Below, piece after piece: positions 17,481-26,428 of a DNA stretch of 64,000 nucleotides (within the stretch, counting starts at the first letter, position 1; the number at the start of each line of letters is the position of its first letter). The notes beneath the pieces are model-generated. The model did not search any database. It was given only the letters and a program-made list of their open reading frames with translations, and was not told where the DNA came from. The stretch is from Metallumcola ferriviriculae (GTDB taxonomy: Bacteria > Bacillota > JADQBR01), in assembly GCF_035573695.1 (NCBI RefSeq), contig NZ_CP121694.1:1526501-1590500 (forward strand), given 5' to 3'. The position numbers and the translations under genes were made by a program.

Positions 17481-18230
17481 ATGAAAAATTCTAAAGCCCG
17501 CATCATCTTTATATTAACAATTATTCTAGCCGGTGTTTTGGCTTTTCTGGTACGTAACTATTTAGTTCAAGTTGAAGAGCAAGCAGTTATGGCCCAGAAG
17601 AAAGCGGAAGTACTAGCTACTATGGTAGCTGCCAGCAAGCCAATCCCCGAAGGAACAAAGGTAGATAAATCTATGCTTAAAGAGGTAGATGTACCTAAAG
17701 AATTGATACACCCTCAAGCTGTTAAAACAATCGAAGAGGCTATTGGCCAGTTTACAACTGTCAGCCTATTAGCTGACGAGTTAATATTAACGACCAAACT
17801 AGCTTCTTCTGCAACCAGTAATGAATTACCATATCGAATACCCGAGGGGAAAAGGGCGATTACTATCTCGGTTAATCCTTTGATTGGAGTGGGAGGTCAT
17901 ATAAAACCGGGTCATTATATAGATGTTCTTGGGATATTTAAGTTTGAACCGGGCGAAGAGGCTAAGCCCGAGGTTTTGACATTATTGCAAAATATTAAGG
18001 TCTTAGCAATTGGCCCTAACATTAAAAAACTAGAAGGGGTCATGGAAGCACCAAATATAACTATAGCAGTTTCGCCGGAAGAGGCCGAATACATAACTCT
18101 TACAGAAAACATCGGCCGTATGAAATATACCCTTAGACCGGTTGGCGAAAAAGATGTTCATAATCTGCCAACTGCTACTGAAGAGCGCTTGAAAGCAAAA
18201 TATCGGGTGGGTGGCAATGAAGAAAATTAG
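17481..18230 (+). CDS. cpaB: Flp pilus assembly protein CpaB/RcpC
   Basis: A 249-residue protein with an N-terminal membrane segment (about residues 8-28) and a SAF domain (ATMVAASKPIPEGTKVDKSML onward, near residues 47-110; quoted part limited to the family pattern) followed by the RcpC/CpaB domain (RAITISVNPLIGVGGHIKPG). In diderm bacteria it works with the secretin RcpA; none is encoded here, so in this monoderm it probably acts in the wall zone. It has AAAGGAG before the ATG, and its 3' end overlaps tadZ by 14-20 bases. Confidence 0.88.
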   Translation: MKNSKARIIFILTIILAGVLAFLVRNYLVQVEEQAVMAQKKAEVLATMVAASKPIPEGTKVDKSMLKEVDVPKELIHPQAVKTIEEAIGQFTTVSLLADELILTTKLASSATSNELPYRIPEGKRAITISVNPLIGVGGHIKPGHYIDVLGIFKFEPGEEAKPEVLTLLQNIKVLAIGPNIKKLEGVMEAPNITIAVSPEEAEYITLTENIGRMKYTLRPVGEKDVHNLPTATEERLKAKYRVGGNEEN

Positions 18231-19404
18231 CATCTTAATTTTAGACCAAAAAAAACAGCCCGAACTCGAGGAAATTCTAAACAAAAGGCAGGATTTCCAA
18301 CTGCTTAAAAGTACCACAAACATGGACTTGGGGTTTACCCTTGCAGAACGCTACCAACCTACGGTAATTCTTTTAAATGTTGATTTACCGGGCAATGAAG
18401 GCATGATACTGGCAGAAGTCTTTACTAATGAATTTCCTGCATCCAGCTTAATATTAACTACTCAAGAAGATAGTGAACAGGCATTAAGACATGCGTTAAA
18501 CATCGGGGCTCAGGATGTATTGACTTTGCCAACAAGTGAAGAAAAACTATGTACGACTATCCAAAGAACAGTTCAACGGGATGCCAAAAGAAGGGAATTG
18601 TTTACCGAGCAAGGTAAAGAACAACCTCAATTTAAGACTATTTTGGTATTTGGTCTAAAAGGCGGAGTAGGGAAGACTACATTGGCAACCAATCTAGCTT
18701 TGGCGATTAAAAGGATTACTGGTAAAAGAGTAGCATTGCTGGATTTAGACTTAGCCGCCGGTAATGTGGCGCTAATGACAGGAATAAGTTGGAGCAGAAC
18801 ATTAAAAGATTTGGTTGATGAAATAAGTGATGTCGATGCGGAACTGATAGATACATATTGTGCTGATCATCCTTTAGGGGTCAAGATAATTCAATCACCG
18901 GCAGATCCGGAGGTCGCAAGTCTAATTAAGTCTGATCATATTGATAAAATTCTTAAGGTTGTCCGTAATTCTTTCAACTATGTCATTATTGATGCTCCCT
19001 CAGCATTCAGTGATACTATATTGCCGGCTTTGGAGCAGGCAAAGGATATTATGTTGGTGACCACTTTAGATGTAGCTGCTATTCAAAACCTTAAAAAATG
19101 TTTGGACATGTTAGACAGCTTAAACTATGGCCGCAAGGCCAAAGTAATTGTCAACAAAGTAGGTTACAGCGGGGGAATTAAACTTCAGGATTTAAAAGAC
19201 GTAATAGGGTTTGAGCCTATTTGTACTGTTTCTAATTGTGAAAAGCAGGCGATTAATGCTATTAACCGAGGCGAACCACTGACATTATCGTACCAGAACA
19301 GTAAAGCGGCTAAAGAGATAGAGCAATTAGCCCTAAAAATTACCAAGGATGATAGACCCACTGCCATAAAGAAACGTAAGCTCCTAAGAAGAGGTGTCCG
19401 TTAA
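18211..19404 (+). CDS. tadZ: Pilus localisation ATPase TadZ/CpaE
   Basis: A 397-residue protein. Residues about 5-120 form an atypical receiver-like domain (ILLNVDLPGNEGM). Residues about 140-370 are a ParA/MinD-type ATPase with a deviant Walker A motif FGLKGGVGKTTLATNL and VALLDLDLAAGN. TadZ proteins place the Tad machinery at a cell pole. The GTG at 18211 and the ATG at 18217 both fit. It overlaps cpaB upstream and shares a TAATG junction with tadA. Confidence 0.9.
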   Translation: MAMKKISILILDQKKQPELEEILNKRQDFQLLKSTTNMDLGFTLAERYQPTVILLNVDLPGNEGMILAEVFTNEFPASSLILTTQEDSEQALRHALNIGAQDVLTLPTSEEKLCTTIQRTVQRDAKRRELFTEQGKEQPQFKTILVFGLKGGVGKTTLATNLALAIKRITGKRVALLDLDLAAGNVALMTGISWSRTLKDLVDEISDVDAELIDTYCADHPLGVKIIQSPADPEVASLIKSDHIDKILKVVRNSFNYVIIDAPSAFSDTILPALEQAKDIMLVTTLDVAAIQNLKKCLDMLDSLNYGRKAKVIVNKVGYSGGIKLQDLKDVIGFEPICTVSNCEKQAINAINRGEPLTLSYQNSKAAKEIEQLALKITKDDRPTAIKKRKLLRRGVR

Positions 19405-20780
19405 TGGTTTCATTGCTTCAACAGCGTTTAGCTCAACAAAAGAAAATACAAGAAAATAATGAAGTTGAGCAGGGTAAAATCAGTGACCCGGTTTCCCAAA
19501 AACACGAGGTTAAGTCCATAAAAGAAAAGGTGCTATCCGAACTAGTTGCTACAGTAGATACTGCAATGATAAAGGACAAGAACCAAGACGAAATAACACG
19601 CCACTTATCGGTACAAATAGAAAAGTTACTTGACCAGCATCTATTGGAGATGGGTGTTACATTTAAACGCAGTACGAGACACCGTATAACCGGGGAAATA
19701 ATTAGCGAAGCCATCGGCTATGGTCCAATTACACCATTGCTGCAGGATAACACGATTAGTGAAGTTATGGTTAACGGGCCGAAACAGGTGTACATAGAAA
19801 GAAACGGCCTATTGGAGTTGACTGATATTCAGTTTAGAGATAATGACCATGTTCGTAACGTTATTGAACGGATTATTTCACCGTTAGGGAGACGGATTGA
19901 CGAGAGTTCCCCGATGGTAGATGCACGGTTGCCCGATGGTTCCAGGGTCAATGCGGTAATTCCTCCCCTTGCCATTGATGGACCTACTATTACTATCCGG
20001 AAGTTTTCAGATGACCCTTACAAGTTATCTGACCTAATAAATTTTGGAACAGTATCTACTAATATGGGGCTGCTGTTAAAGGCAGCAGTACAGGGTGAGA
20101 TGAACATTTTGGTGGGAGGAGGTACAGCCAGTGGTAAAACCACTACCTTAAACGTACTGTCTGATTTTATTCCTGCCAGTGAAAGAATTGTTACTATTGA
20201 GGATGCGGCAGAACTTCAACTTCGTCAACCTCATGTTGTACGAATGGAGTCCCGCCAAGCCAATGTGGAAGGTAAGGGAAGGATTGCAATACGCGATTTA
20301 GTGATTAATTCATTGCGGATGAGGCCGAATAGGATAATTGTTGGTGAGGTTAGAGGCGGTGAGGCGTTGGACATGCTGCAGGCAATGAATACCGGTCACG
20401 ATGGTTCCATAACCACTATTCACGCTAATTCCCCAAGGGACTGTCTTTCCCGCCTAGAAACAATGGTCTTAATGGCGGGGGTAGATCTGCCGGCTAGAAG
20501 CATTAGGGAGCAGATCGCTTCAGCGATAGATTTGATAGTGTATCAAGCCCGCCTTAAAGACGGCAGCAGAAAAATAACCTATATCACGGAAGTGGTTGGG
20601 ATGGAAGGTGATATTATCACCCTTCAGGATATATTTCTCTATCATCAAAAGGAACTTAATGAAAAAGGAAAAGTGGTTGGAAACTTCGTGCCTACCGGGG
20701 TAATTCCCAGATTTTATACTTCATTGAAGTCGATTGGGGTTCATGTACCCAACTCAATCTTTTTAAAGTCTGGTGATTAG
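19404..20780 (+). CDS. tadA: Tad pilus secretion ATPase TadA/CpaF
   Basis: A 458-residue secretion ATPase that powers Tad pilus extension and possibly retraction. Visible elements are the N-terminal domain, DEVMVNGP-like SEVMVNGPKQVYIERNG near residue 115, Walker A GGGTASGKTTTLNVL near residue 237, the Asp box VTIEDAAELQL, Walker B RMRPNRIIVGEVRGGEA and the His box TGHDGSITTIHANSP. The length is normal. It starts at the TAATG junction with tadZ and ends directly at the tadB start. Confidence 0.95.
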   Translation: MVSLLQQRLAQQKKIQENNEVEQGKISDPVSQKHEVKSIKEKVLSELVATVDTAMIKDKNQDEITRHLSVQIEKLLDQHLLEMGVTFKRSTRHRITGEIISEAIGYGPITPLLQDNTISEVMVNGPKQVYIERNGLLELTDIQFRDNDHVRNVIERIISPLGRRIDESSPMVDARLPDGSRVNAVIPPLAIDGPTITIRKFSDDPYKLSDLINFGTVSTNMGLLLKAAVQGEMNILVGGGTASGKTTTLNVLSDFIPASERIVTIEDAAELQLRQPHVVRMESRQANVEGKGRIAIRDLVINSLRMRPNRIIVGEVRGGEALDMLQAMNTGHDGSITTIHANSPRDCLSRLETMVLMAGVDLPARSIREQIASAIDLIVYQARLKDGSRKITYITEVVGMEGDIITLQDIFLYHQKELNEKGKVVGNFVPTGVIPRFYTSLKSIGVHVPNSIFLKSGD

Positions 20781-21752
20781 ATGTTAAACCTCATTGTAAT
20801 TTTTTCGTTTGTTTTTATTGTATTTACACTCAATTCAATATACCTTGCGGCTAGTTCGAACAGGCGGCTAGCGAAATTACAGTTGGCTCAAGTAGTGCAG
20901 AGCACATCACTTACTGAAAGTACGACATCGTTACCTGTAAGCACACAAAGAGGCTTTAAAATATTGGGAAATTTAGCTTCTGTATTTTCTCGTATAATGG
21001 GCCCTAAATTTATGTCCAGGCTGGGAAACAATTTGATAAATGCCGGCATTGCCCTGCGGCCGGAAGAATTTATCCTATTAGACACTATTACAGCTTTGCT
21101 GTTTCTAGTACTATCAAGTGTTTTTGTACCAAGCAGAATAGTAAGTATAATTGCGGGATTGGCAGGGCTATGGTTACCCTTTTTAGTAATTGCCTTACTG
21201 AAAAAAAACCGTTTGATAAAATTTGAGGCCCAACTGCTAGATGGATTAGTCCTATTAGCAAATGGACTCCGTTCCGGTTTGTCGCTGATGCAGGCATGGG
21301 GGGTGGCCGCGAGAGAGATAGAACCCCCGCTCAGTGATGAATTTAAAAAGGTGATACGGGAAAATAGTTTGGGAGTTGGTGTAAAGGAGTCTTTGCAAAA
21401 TATGTCTGAGCGAGTGCAAAGCAAGGATGTAGAGTTGGTAATCAGCGGTATTTTGATTCAACGGGAAATCGGTGGAAACTTAGCGGAGGTTCTTGACAGT
21501 ATTGCTTATACAATTGAACAGCGGATAAAAATGAGGGGAAAAATTAAGGTGTTGACGGCCCAAGGGCGTATTTCCGGGGTAATTGTCTCCTTACTCCCTA
21601 TTTTGTTAGGTGCATTTATTTTTACTTTTTACCCGGAATTTGGTGAGGTTCTACTGACTGACCCAATCGGCAAGATGATGCTGGTTGGAGCGGCGGTATC
21701 ATTATTAATAGGTATATATATCGTTCATAAGGTTGTGACTTTTGATGATTAA
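20781..21752 (+). CDS. tadB: Tad pilus inner platform protein TadB
   Basis: A 323-residue membrane protein of the type II secretion F superfamily. The T2SSF domain is near residues 145-275 (LLDGLVLLANGLRSGLSLMQ, ISGILIQREIGGNLAEVLD) with membrane segments before and after it. It forms the membrane platform with TadC. It begins right after the tadA stop and overlaps tadC by 11 bases. Confidence 0.92.
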   Translation: MLNLIVIFSFVFIVFTLNSIYLAASSNRRLAKLQLAQVVQSTSLTESTTSLPVSTQRGFKILGNLASVFSRIMGPKFMSRLGNNLINAGIALRPEEFILLDTITALLFLVLSSVFVPSRIVSIIAGLAGLWLPFLVIALLKKNRLIKFEAQLLDGLVLLANGLRSGLSLMQAWGVAAREIEPPLSDEFKKVIRENSLGVGVKESLQNMSERVQSKDVELVISGILIQREIGGNLAEVLDSIAYTIEQRIKMRGKIKVLTAQGRISGVIVSLLPILLGAFIFTFYPEFGEVLLTDPIGKMMLVGAAVSLLIGIYIVHKVVTFDD

Positions 21753-22683
21753 GGACTATTCTTTAATACTAATTTCAGGATTCACTTTTTTTCTAATAGT
21801 GATGTTAATAAATTCTATTTATCAAATTGCTAGCTTTCGCCGCAAGCAGATACTTGATCGGCTGCGGGGGGTGGAAACAAAACGACCTGTGGACCAGGAA
21901 GAAGTATTTGATAAGCCTTTCCTTCAACGTTTAATCGGCCCTCTGGCGAATTTTTTAAAGAATGGGAGCAGTAAACTAGCACCGAAAGCAATGCAGCAGG
22001 CGGTACAAAATAGACTGATACGGGCTGGAAAAACGGGTATAAAGGCAACTGATTTCATAGCATTTTTGGTGATCATTTCTACTTTAATCGCTGTAGTCTC
22101 ATGGTTCTTGTTGTCCTTACTTGGTACTGAATTTCTTAAGGCGATACTGCACTCGATGCTTATTGGCTTTTTAGGGGGTTTTGTCAGCTGGTTCTCACTT
22201 GGGCGATCAGCTACGCAACGACAGGAGCAGATTAGAAAGCGCTTACCGGATGCAATGGACTTGTTGGTGATTAGTGTCGAAGCTGGATTGGCGTTTGATA
22301 TGGCGCTGCAAAAAGTAGCCCAGCAATTTCCCGGGCCGCTTGCTGAGGAATTTAATAAAACCTTACACGAAATGAAAATGGGTATGTCTCGTAAAGAAGC
22401 TCTAAAGGGCCTTGGGCGACGTGTGGATATCGAGGAACTAAAGGGAATGGTTAGCGCCGTTATACAAAGTGATCAGTTAGGATCAAGTTTAGCTGGGGTA
22501 CTAAGAATGCAAGGAGATCTAATTAGAACCAAACGGCAGCAGCAAATTGAAGAACGCGCAATGAAAGCGCCGATAAAAATGCTTTTTCCTTTGGTTTTCT
22601 TTATCTTTCCCTCGATGTTTGTAGTGTTACTAGGTCCCGCGTTTATAAATATTATGAGAGTACTAGGTGATATGGGAAAGTGA
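21742..22683 (+). CDS. tadC: Tad pilus inner platform protein TadC
   Basis: A 313-residue T2SSF membrane protein, paralogous to TadB: LPDAMDLLVISVEAGLAFDM near residue 168 and SAVIQSDQLGSSLAGVL near residue 240, plus membrane segments at both ends. It overlaps tadB by 11 bases, which indicates translational coupling. It closes the Tad core operon. Confidence 0.92.
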   Translation: MMIKDYSLILISGFTFFLIVMLINSIYQIASFRRKQILDRLRGVETKRPVDQEEVFDKPFLQRLIGPLANFLKNGSSKLAPKAMQQAVQNRLIRAGKTGIKATDFIAFLVIISTLIAVVSWFLLSLLGTEFLKAILHSMLIGFLGGFVSWFSLGRSATQRQEQIRKRLPDAMDLLVISVEAGLAFDMALQKVAQQFPGPLAEEFNKTLHEMKMGMSRKEALKGLGRRVDIEELKGMVSAVIQSDQLGSSLAGVLRMQGDLIRTKRQQQIEERAMKAPIKMLFPLVFFIFPSMFVVLLGPAFINIMRVLGDMGK

Positions 22684-22716
22684 TTGTTAACTTAAGCATA
22701 AGGGGAAGGGGTCTGT

Positions 22717-23079
22717 ATGACTGGAATTAAAGAGATGGTAATTAACCTTAGTTCAGGGCGGGTTCTAGTGAAAGATTTAATAAAGGCAGATTCCTTCTTG
22801 AGGCGGTTAAAAGGCCTAATCCCTTATAAAGGTCTTGAGCATGGGGAAGGGCTCTTACTAACACCCTGCCGAAGCGTACATACTTGCTTTATGTGTTTCG
22901 CTATTGATGTCCTTTACTTAGACGAAAATATGACAGTAATAGCCGCCTTTTCCGATGTAGGCCCTTGGCGGTTTTTGCCTGGGCGGAAAGGAACAAGGCA
23001 AGTACTGGAACTCCCGGCAGGGACTTTGGTGGCTACAGGTACAGAAAAGGGACACAGATTACAGTTCGGACGGAACTAA
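22717..23079 (+). CDS. DUF192 family protein
   Basis: A 120-residue single-domain DUF192 protein (FLRRLKGLIPYKGL, LLTPCRSVHTCFMCFAIDVLYLD, VLELPAGTLVATG). The family is widespread, often secreted and of unknown function. Here there is no signal peptide. DUF192 genes are often found next to Tad loci, and this one follows tadC by 34 bases with its own AAGGGGAAGGGG site, so it probably belongs to the operon. Confidence 0.85.
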   Translation: MTGIKEMVINLSSGRVLVKDLIKADSFLRRLKGLIPYKGLEHGEGLLLTPCRSVHTCFMCFAIDVLYLDENMTVIAAFSDVGPWRFLPGRKGTRQVLELPAGTLVATGTEKGHRLQFGRN

Positions 23080-23249
23080 GTTAAAGACTAGCTAGCAGTT
23101 TTTTTATAAGATTAACCTTGCTATATCATGTAAAATTATTCAATTTAAGTAAATATGTTGAAAATACCATAGGGGGAGGGGTTACCTTAACAGTTTGTTT
23201 ATTTAGAGGTTCACATCGGCGGGGAAAAAAAAAAGAGGGAGTGTGAATA

Positions 23250-25688
23250 TTGAAAACCATAGGGCTAGGTAAAGGAAAAGGAAGCAAAGTATTATCAGTT
23301 TTCATAATTATAAGCTTATTGCTGGTCTATGTTATCTGGGACGGTACGTTACAAAAAGCATATGCAGGAAGTACTCAATTTAGTTTGAGAGGTATGACAT
23401 ACGATAATACAGGTGGTCTTGATTGGGCTTCGGGGTCCGGTAATTTGTCAGGCTGGCGCGAATTGCAGGGGGTCCCATATAGGATGGAAATTAAAAATGC
23501 GGAAGAAGGAGTAAAATATCGTTTTGCAGTTTTTCACGATCATCAGGATAAAGACAGCGGAATATATGGAGTTGAAACTGTAGGTTCGCCATCGGTTTCT
23601 GACGAGGCTTATGCATCAAATTTTAGTTATGAAATAGTTACTGATAGCAATTCCCAAACAGACCTCATAGGTTATGAATTCACGGTATCATTTTCTAAAT
23701 CAGGTGATTACGAGGTGGAGTGGGAGGCCTACATTGCTTCAGGAGCACATGAATTCCCCGGTGCTTCGCTGCATGCCCACGCGGGGTATCTTTATGTCAA
23801 TGATGTGAAGGATAGTATAGGTAAACAGGATGTTCCCATAGATTTAGTCAAAATGCCATCAATAAGTGTAACTAAGACAGCAGATAAGAGCAGCTATAAT
23901 GTAGGGGAGACTGTTAACTACAGCATTCAGGTGACAAACGATGGTGAAACAGATTTAGACAATGTGACTGTAGTGGATTCCAAGATTGACTTAAATATAA
24001 ACATTGGCTCCCTCGGCGCCGGTGATATATGGAATCATGACGATACTTATCCAGTGACTGATAGTGATCTGCCGGGTCCCCTTATGAATACTGTAGAGGT
24101 CCGCGCTACACCGCCAAGGGGTGAAGATCTGACTGAAAGCGCCAGCGTATCCGTTGATTTGCAGGTGCCGGCTGAACCTGGCTTGACAATAGTTAAAGAA
24201 GCCGACGTAATAGAAGCAGAGGCAGGGGATACAGTAAACTACACAATTACAGTGGAGAACACCGGTAACGTAACCTTAAGCAATATAGCTGTAACAGATA
24301 CAATGTTAGGTTTGAATGAGGTAATTGTTGAATTAGCTGCGGGAGCAAGTGAGACCCTTACCGGCAGCTACGAGGTGCAGTTAACAGACTTCAATAATGA
24401 AACGTCCAATCTGGTTAATACTGCCACTGCATCAGTCACTTATGAGCAGGAAGAGCTAGCAGTTAATGATGACGCGACGGTAACCTTAGTAGAAACCTTT
24501 GTGGCTGACCCAGAACTGACCATAACTAAAGACGCCAGCCCAACCCAGGCTGAGGTAGGAGATACAATAACATACACTATCATCGTGGAGAATACCGGTA
24601 ATGTAACTTTGAACAATATAGCAGTAACTGATGATATGTTAAGTTTGAATGAGATAGTTACCGAATTGGCTGCGGGAGCAAGTGAGACCCTTACCGGCAG
24701 CTACGAGGTGCAGTTAACAGACTTCAATAATGAAACGTCCAATCTGGTTAATACTGCGACTGCATCAGTCACTTATGAGCAGGAAGAGCTAGCAGTTAAT
24801 GATGACGCGACGGTAACCTTAGTAGAAACTTTTGTGGCTGATCCAGAACTGACAATAGCTAAAGGAGCCGACGTAACAGAAGCAGAGGCAGGGGATACAG
24901 TAAACTACACAATTACAGTGGAGAACACCGGCAACGTAACCTTGAGTAATATAGCTGTAACAGATGCAATGTTAGGATTAAATGAAGTAATTAATGAGTT
25001 AGCCGTAGGGGCAAGTAAAACCCTTACCGGCAGCTACCAGGTGCAACCGGAAGACTTTAACGGTGAGGCAGCAACACTAGATAACACTGCTTATACTTCA
25101 GTAGATTATGACGAAACAACTATTTCTAAAGATGCTACTGCATCTGTGGATCTAGTCAGCAGTGGCGGTGGTGGCGGCGGTCATCACCACCACTCAAGCC
25201 ATAACCCCACTGCAGTGGATAACGAGGCAGCTACGGACAGTAATAACTCAATAAATATTGACGTATTAGCAAATGATGATGATTCCAGAGGGCACTATTT
25301 AACAGTCATTGATGCAACTTATGGTAATCATGGGGAAACAATGATAAATGAAGACGGTACGATAACATTTATCCCCGAAACCGATTGGTCCGGAAGCGAT
25401 CAATTTGAATACACCATCGAATGCTCTAGTGGAGATACGGATACGGCAACTGTTGACGTGACAGTTAATGAAAAGATAGCACTCGAGGAGACCAGTGACA
25501 CCGAGGAAGATCAGATAATCGAAGTCTTCCCGGAACCACCCACAACTGGGCCTGAGCAGCCTCAACCATCAGCTCAACCGCCAAAAGACCTGCCGAATAC
25601 CGGCGGCAGCTATTTATGGCCGGTCTTAATTGGAATTAGTTTGATTGGAGCAGGTTTACTCTTGCGGAGAAAAAAGCAGTTAGCTTAG
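23250..25688 (+). CDS. LPXTG-anchored surface protein with DUF11-type repeats
   Basis: An 812-residue cell-wall protein. Signal peptide ends around KAYAG (residue 37). The N-terminal region (about 40-205) is unique. Then come four DUF11-like beta-sandwich repeats: one divergent (about 206-305) and three close copies with a period of exactly 111 residues (about 311-640). A linker with six Gly and four His follows, then an Ig/cadherin-like domain (about 660-745), a proline-rich stretch, LPNTG at about residue 781, a hydrophobic helix and RRKK. It starts with TTG after GAGGGAG. The sortase gene follows. It is probably an adhesin or stalk exposed on the wall, anchored by that sortase. Confidence 0.9.
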   Translation: MKTIGLGKGKGSKVLSVFIIISLLLVYVIWDGTLQKAYAGSTQFSLRGMTYDNTGGLDWASGSGNLSGWRELQGVPYRMEIKNAEEGVKYRFAVFHDHQDKDSGIYGVETVGSPSVSDEAYASNFSYEIVTDSNSQTDLIGYEFTVSFSKSGDYEVEWEAYIASGAHEFPGASLHAHAGYLYVNDVKDSIGKQDVPIDLVKMPSISVTKTADKSSYNVGETVNYSIQVTNDGETDLDNVTVVDSKIDLNINIGSLGAGDIWNHDDTYPVTDSDLPGPLMNTVEVRATPPRGEDLTESASVSVDLQVPAEPGLTIVKEADVIEAEAGDTVNYTITVENTGNVTLSNIAVTDTMLGLNEVIVELAAGASETLTGSYEVQLTDFNNETSNLVNTATASVTYEQEELAVNDDATVTLVETFVADPELTITKDASPTQAEVGDTITYTIIVENTGNVTLNNIAVTDDMLSLNEIVTELAAGASETLTGSYEVQLTDFNNETSNLVNTATASVTYEQEELAVNDDATVTLVETFVADPELTIAKGADVTEAEAGDTVNYTITVENTGNVTLSNIAVTDAMLGLNEVINELAVGASKTLTGSYQVQPEDFNGEAATLDNTAYTSVDYDETTISKDATASVDLVSSGGGGGGHHHHSSHNPTAVDNEAATDSNNSINIDVLANDDDSRGHYLTVIDATYGNHGETMINEDGTITFIPETDWSGSDQFEYTIECSSGDTDTATVDVTVNEKIALEETSDTEEDQIIEVFPEPPTTGPEQPQPSAQPPKDLPNTGGSYLWPVLIGISLIGAGLLLRRKKQLA
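24182..25140 (+). repeat. Three tandem 333-bp repeats inside the surface-protein gene
   Basis: Units begin near 24182, 24515 and 24848. Landmarks such as the GCTGCGGGAGCAAGTGAGACC segment (24336, cited by position) recur at 24669 and, diverged, at 25002: a spacing of exactly 333 bases twice. Units 1 and 2 are nearly identical over about 140 bases at the DNA level, which indicates recent duplication or gene conversion. Confidence 0.9.
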
Positions 25689-25780
25689 GTTAAAAAGAAA
25701 TTGGGCGCCATCTTGCTCGCCGCTTTAGCAGTACTTGGGGGGGCGGGCGTGGCGTCCCATTTTTTTGTGGAGGGAATCTT
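25689..25780 (+). other. In-frame hydrophobic small ORF between surface protein and sortase
   Basis: Directly after the surface-protein TAG, the same reading frame stays open for about 30 codons to a TGA that overlaps the sortase ATG (ATGA). The encoded stretch is KKKLGAILLAALAVLGGAGV followed by ASHFFVEGIL, a typical signal-like or membrane helix. TTG at 25703 could start a 26-27 residue peptide. There is no clear ribosome binding site, so it may be chance, a coupling peptide or a decayed leader. Confidence 0.35.
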
Positions 25781-26428
25781 ATGAAATGGTTATATCGGTT
25801 TTTAATAGTAGTGGGCATTGTTTTGGTATTCAGTCCTGTTGCCGCAGAAACTTATACATACTATCAGCAGGGAATCCTTAATAGTAAGCTGATGGCTGAT
25901 GCTGGGCAAGTTGATGAGGAGGATCCCACCGTTGTTTATCCCGAAGAATTAACAACGGTGGAAGGGTTTAGCGAAAATAGCAGGGAAGAACTTCAAGTGA
26001 GTAAACCGGTAAAAGAAGAACCAATAAATGCTCCATTTAAATTAACCATCCCTAAAATTAAGCTAGATGCCGTGGTGGTTGATGGGGTGGGCAAGCAGGA
26101 TTTGCGTAAAGGGCCCGGTCTTTACCCTCAGGGCAGCCTGCCCGGTGCACCGGGAAATGTAGCAATAGCAGCTCACCGTACTACATATGGCGCTTGGTTT
26201 AACCACCTAGATCGACTTGGTTCCGGAGATGAGATTACTATTTCTCGGGAAGGCCGCGATATTATCTACCAGGTCGAGAAAGTATTTACTACTACCAAAG
26301 ACGACTGGTCGGTAATTGAGCCAATGGGCTATAATACCTTAACGTTAACCACTTGCGATCCGCCGGGATCCGTAAAAAGACGTTTAATCGTCAGGGCTCG
26401 GCAGGAGGCAGAGGGTGATGGCGACTAG
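25781..26428 (+). CDS. Class D-type sortase
   Basis: A 215-residue transpeptidase with an N-terminal membrane segment (about 7-24). The sortase barrel contains all three catalytic residues: His in AAHRTTYG (near 130), Cys in TLTTCDPPG (near 191) and Arg in RRLIVRAR (near 203). It joins LPXTG proteins to the cell wall; the LPNTG protein upstream is the obvious substrate. The start ATG overlaps the end of the small in-frame ORF; GGAGGG lies seven bases upstream. Its last bases overlap the convergent transglutaminase gene. Confidence 0.93.
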   Translation: MKWLYRFLIVVGIVLVFSPVAAETYTYYQQGILNSKLMADAGQVDEEDPTVVYPEELTTVEGFSENSREELQVSKPVKEEPINAPFKLTIPKIKLDAVVVDGVGKQDLRKGPGLYPQGSLPGAPGNVAIAAHRTTYGAWFNHLDRLGSGDEITISREGRDIIYQVEKVFTTTKDDWSVIEPMGYNTLTLTTCDPPGSVKRRLIVRARQEAEGDGD

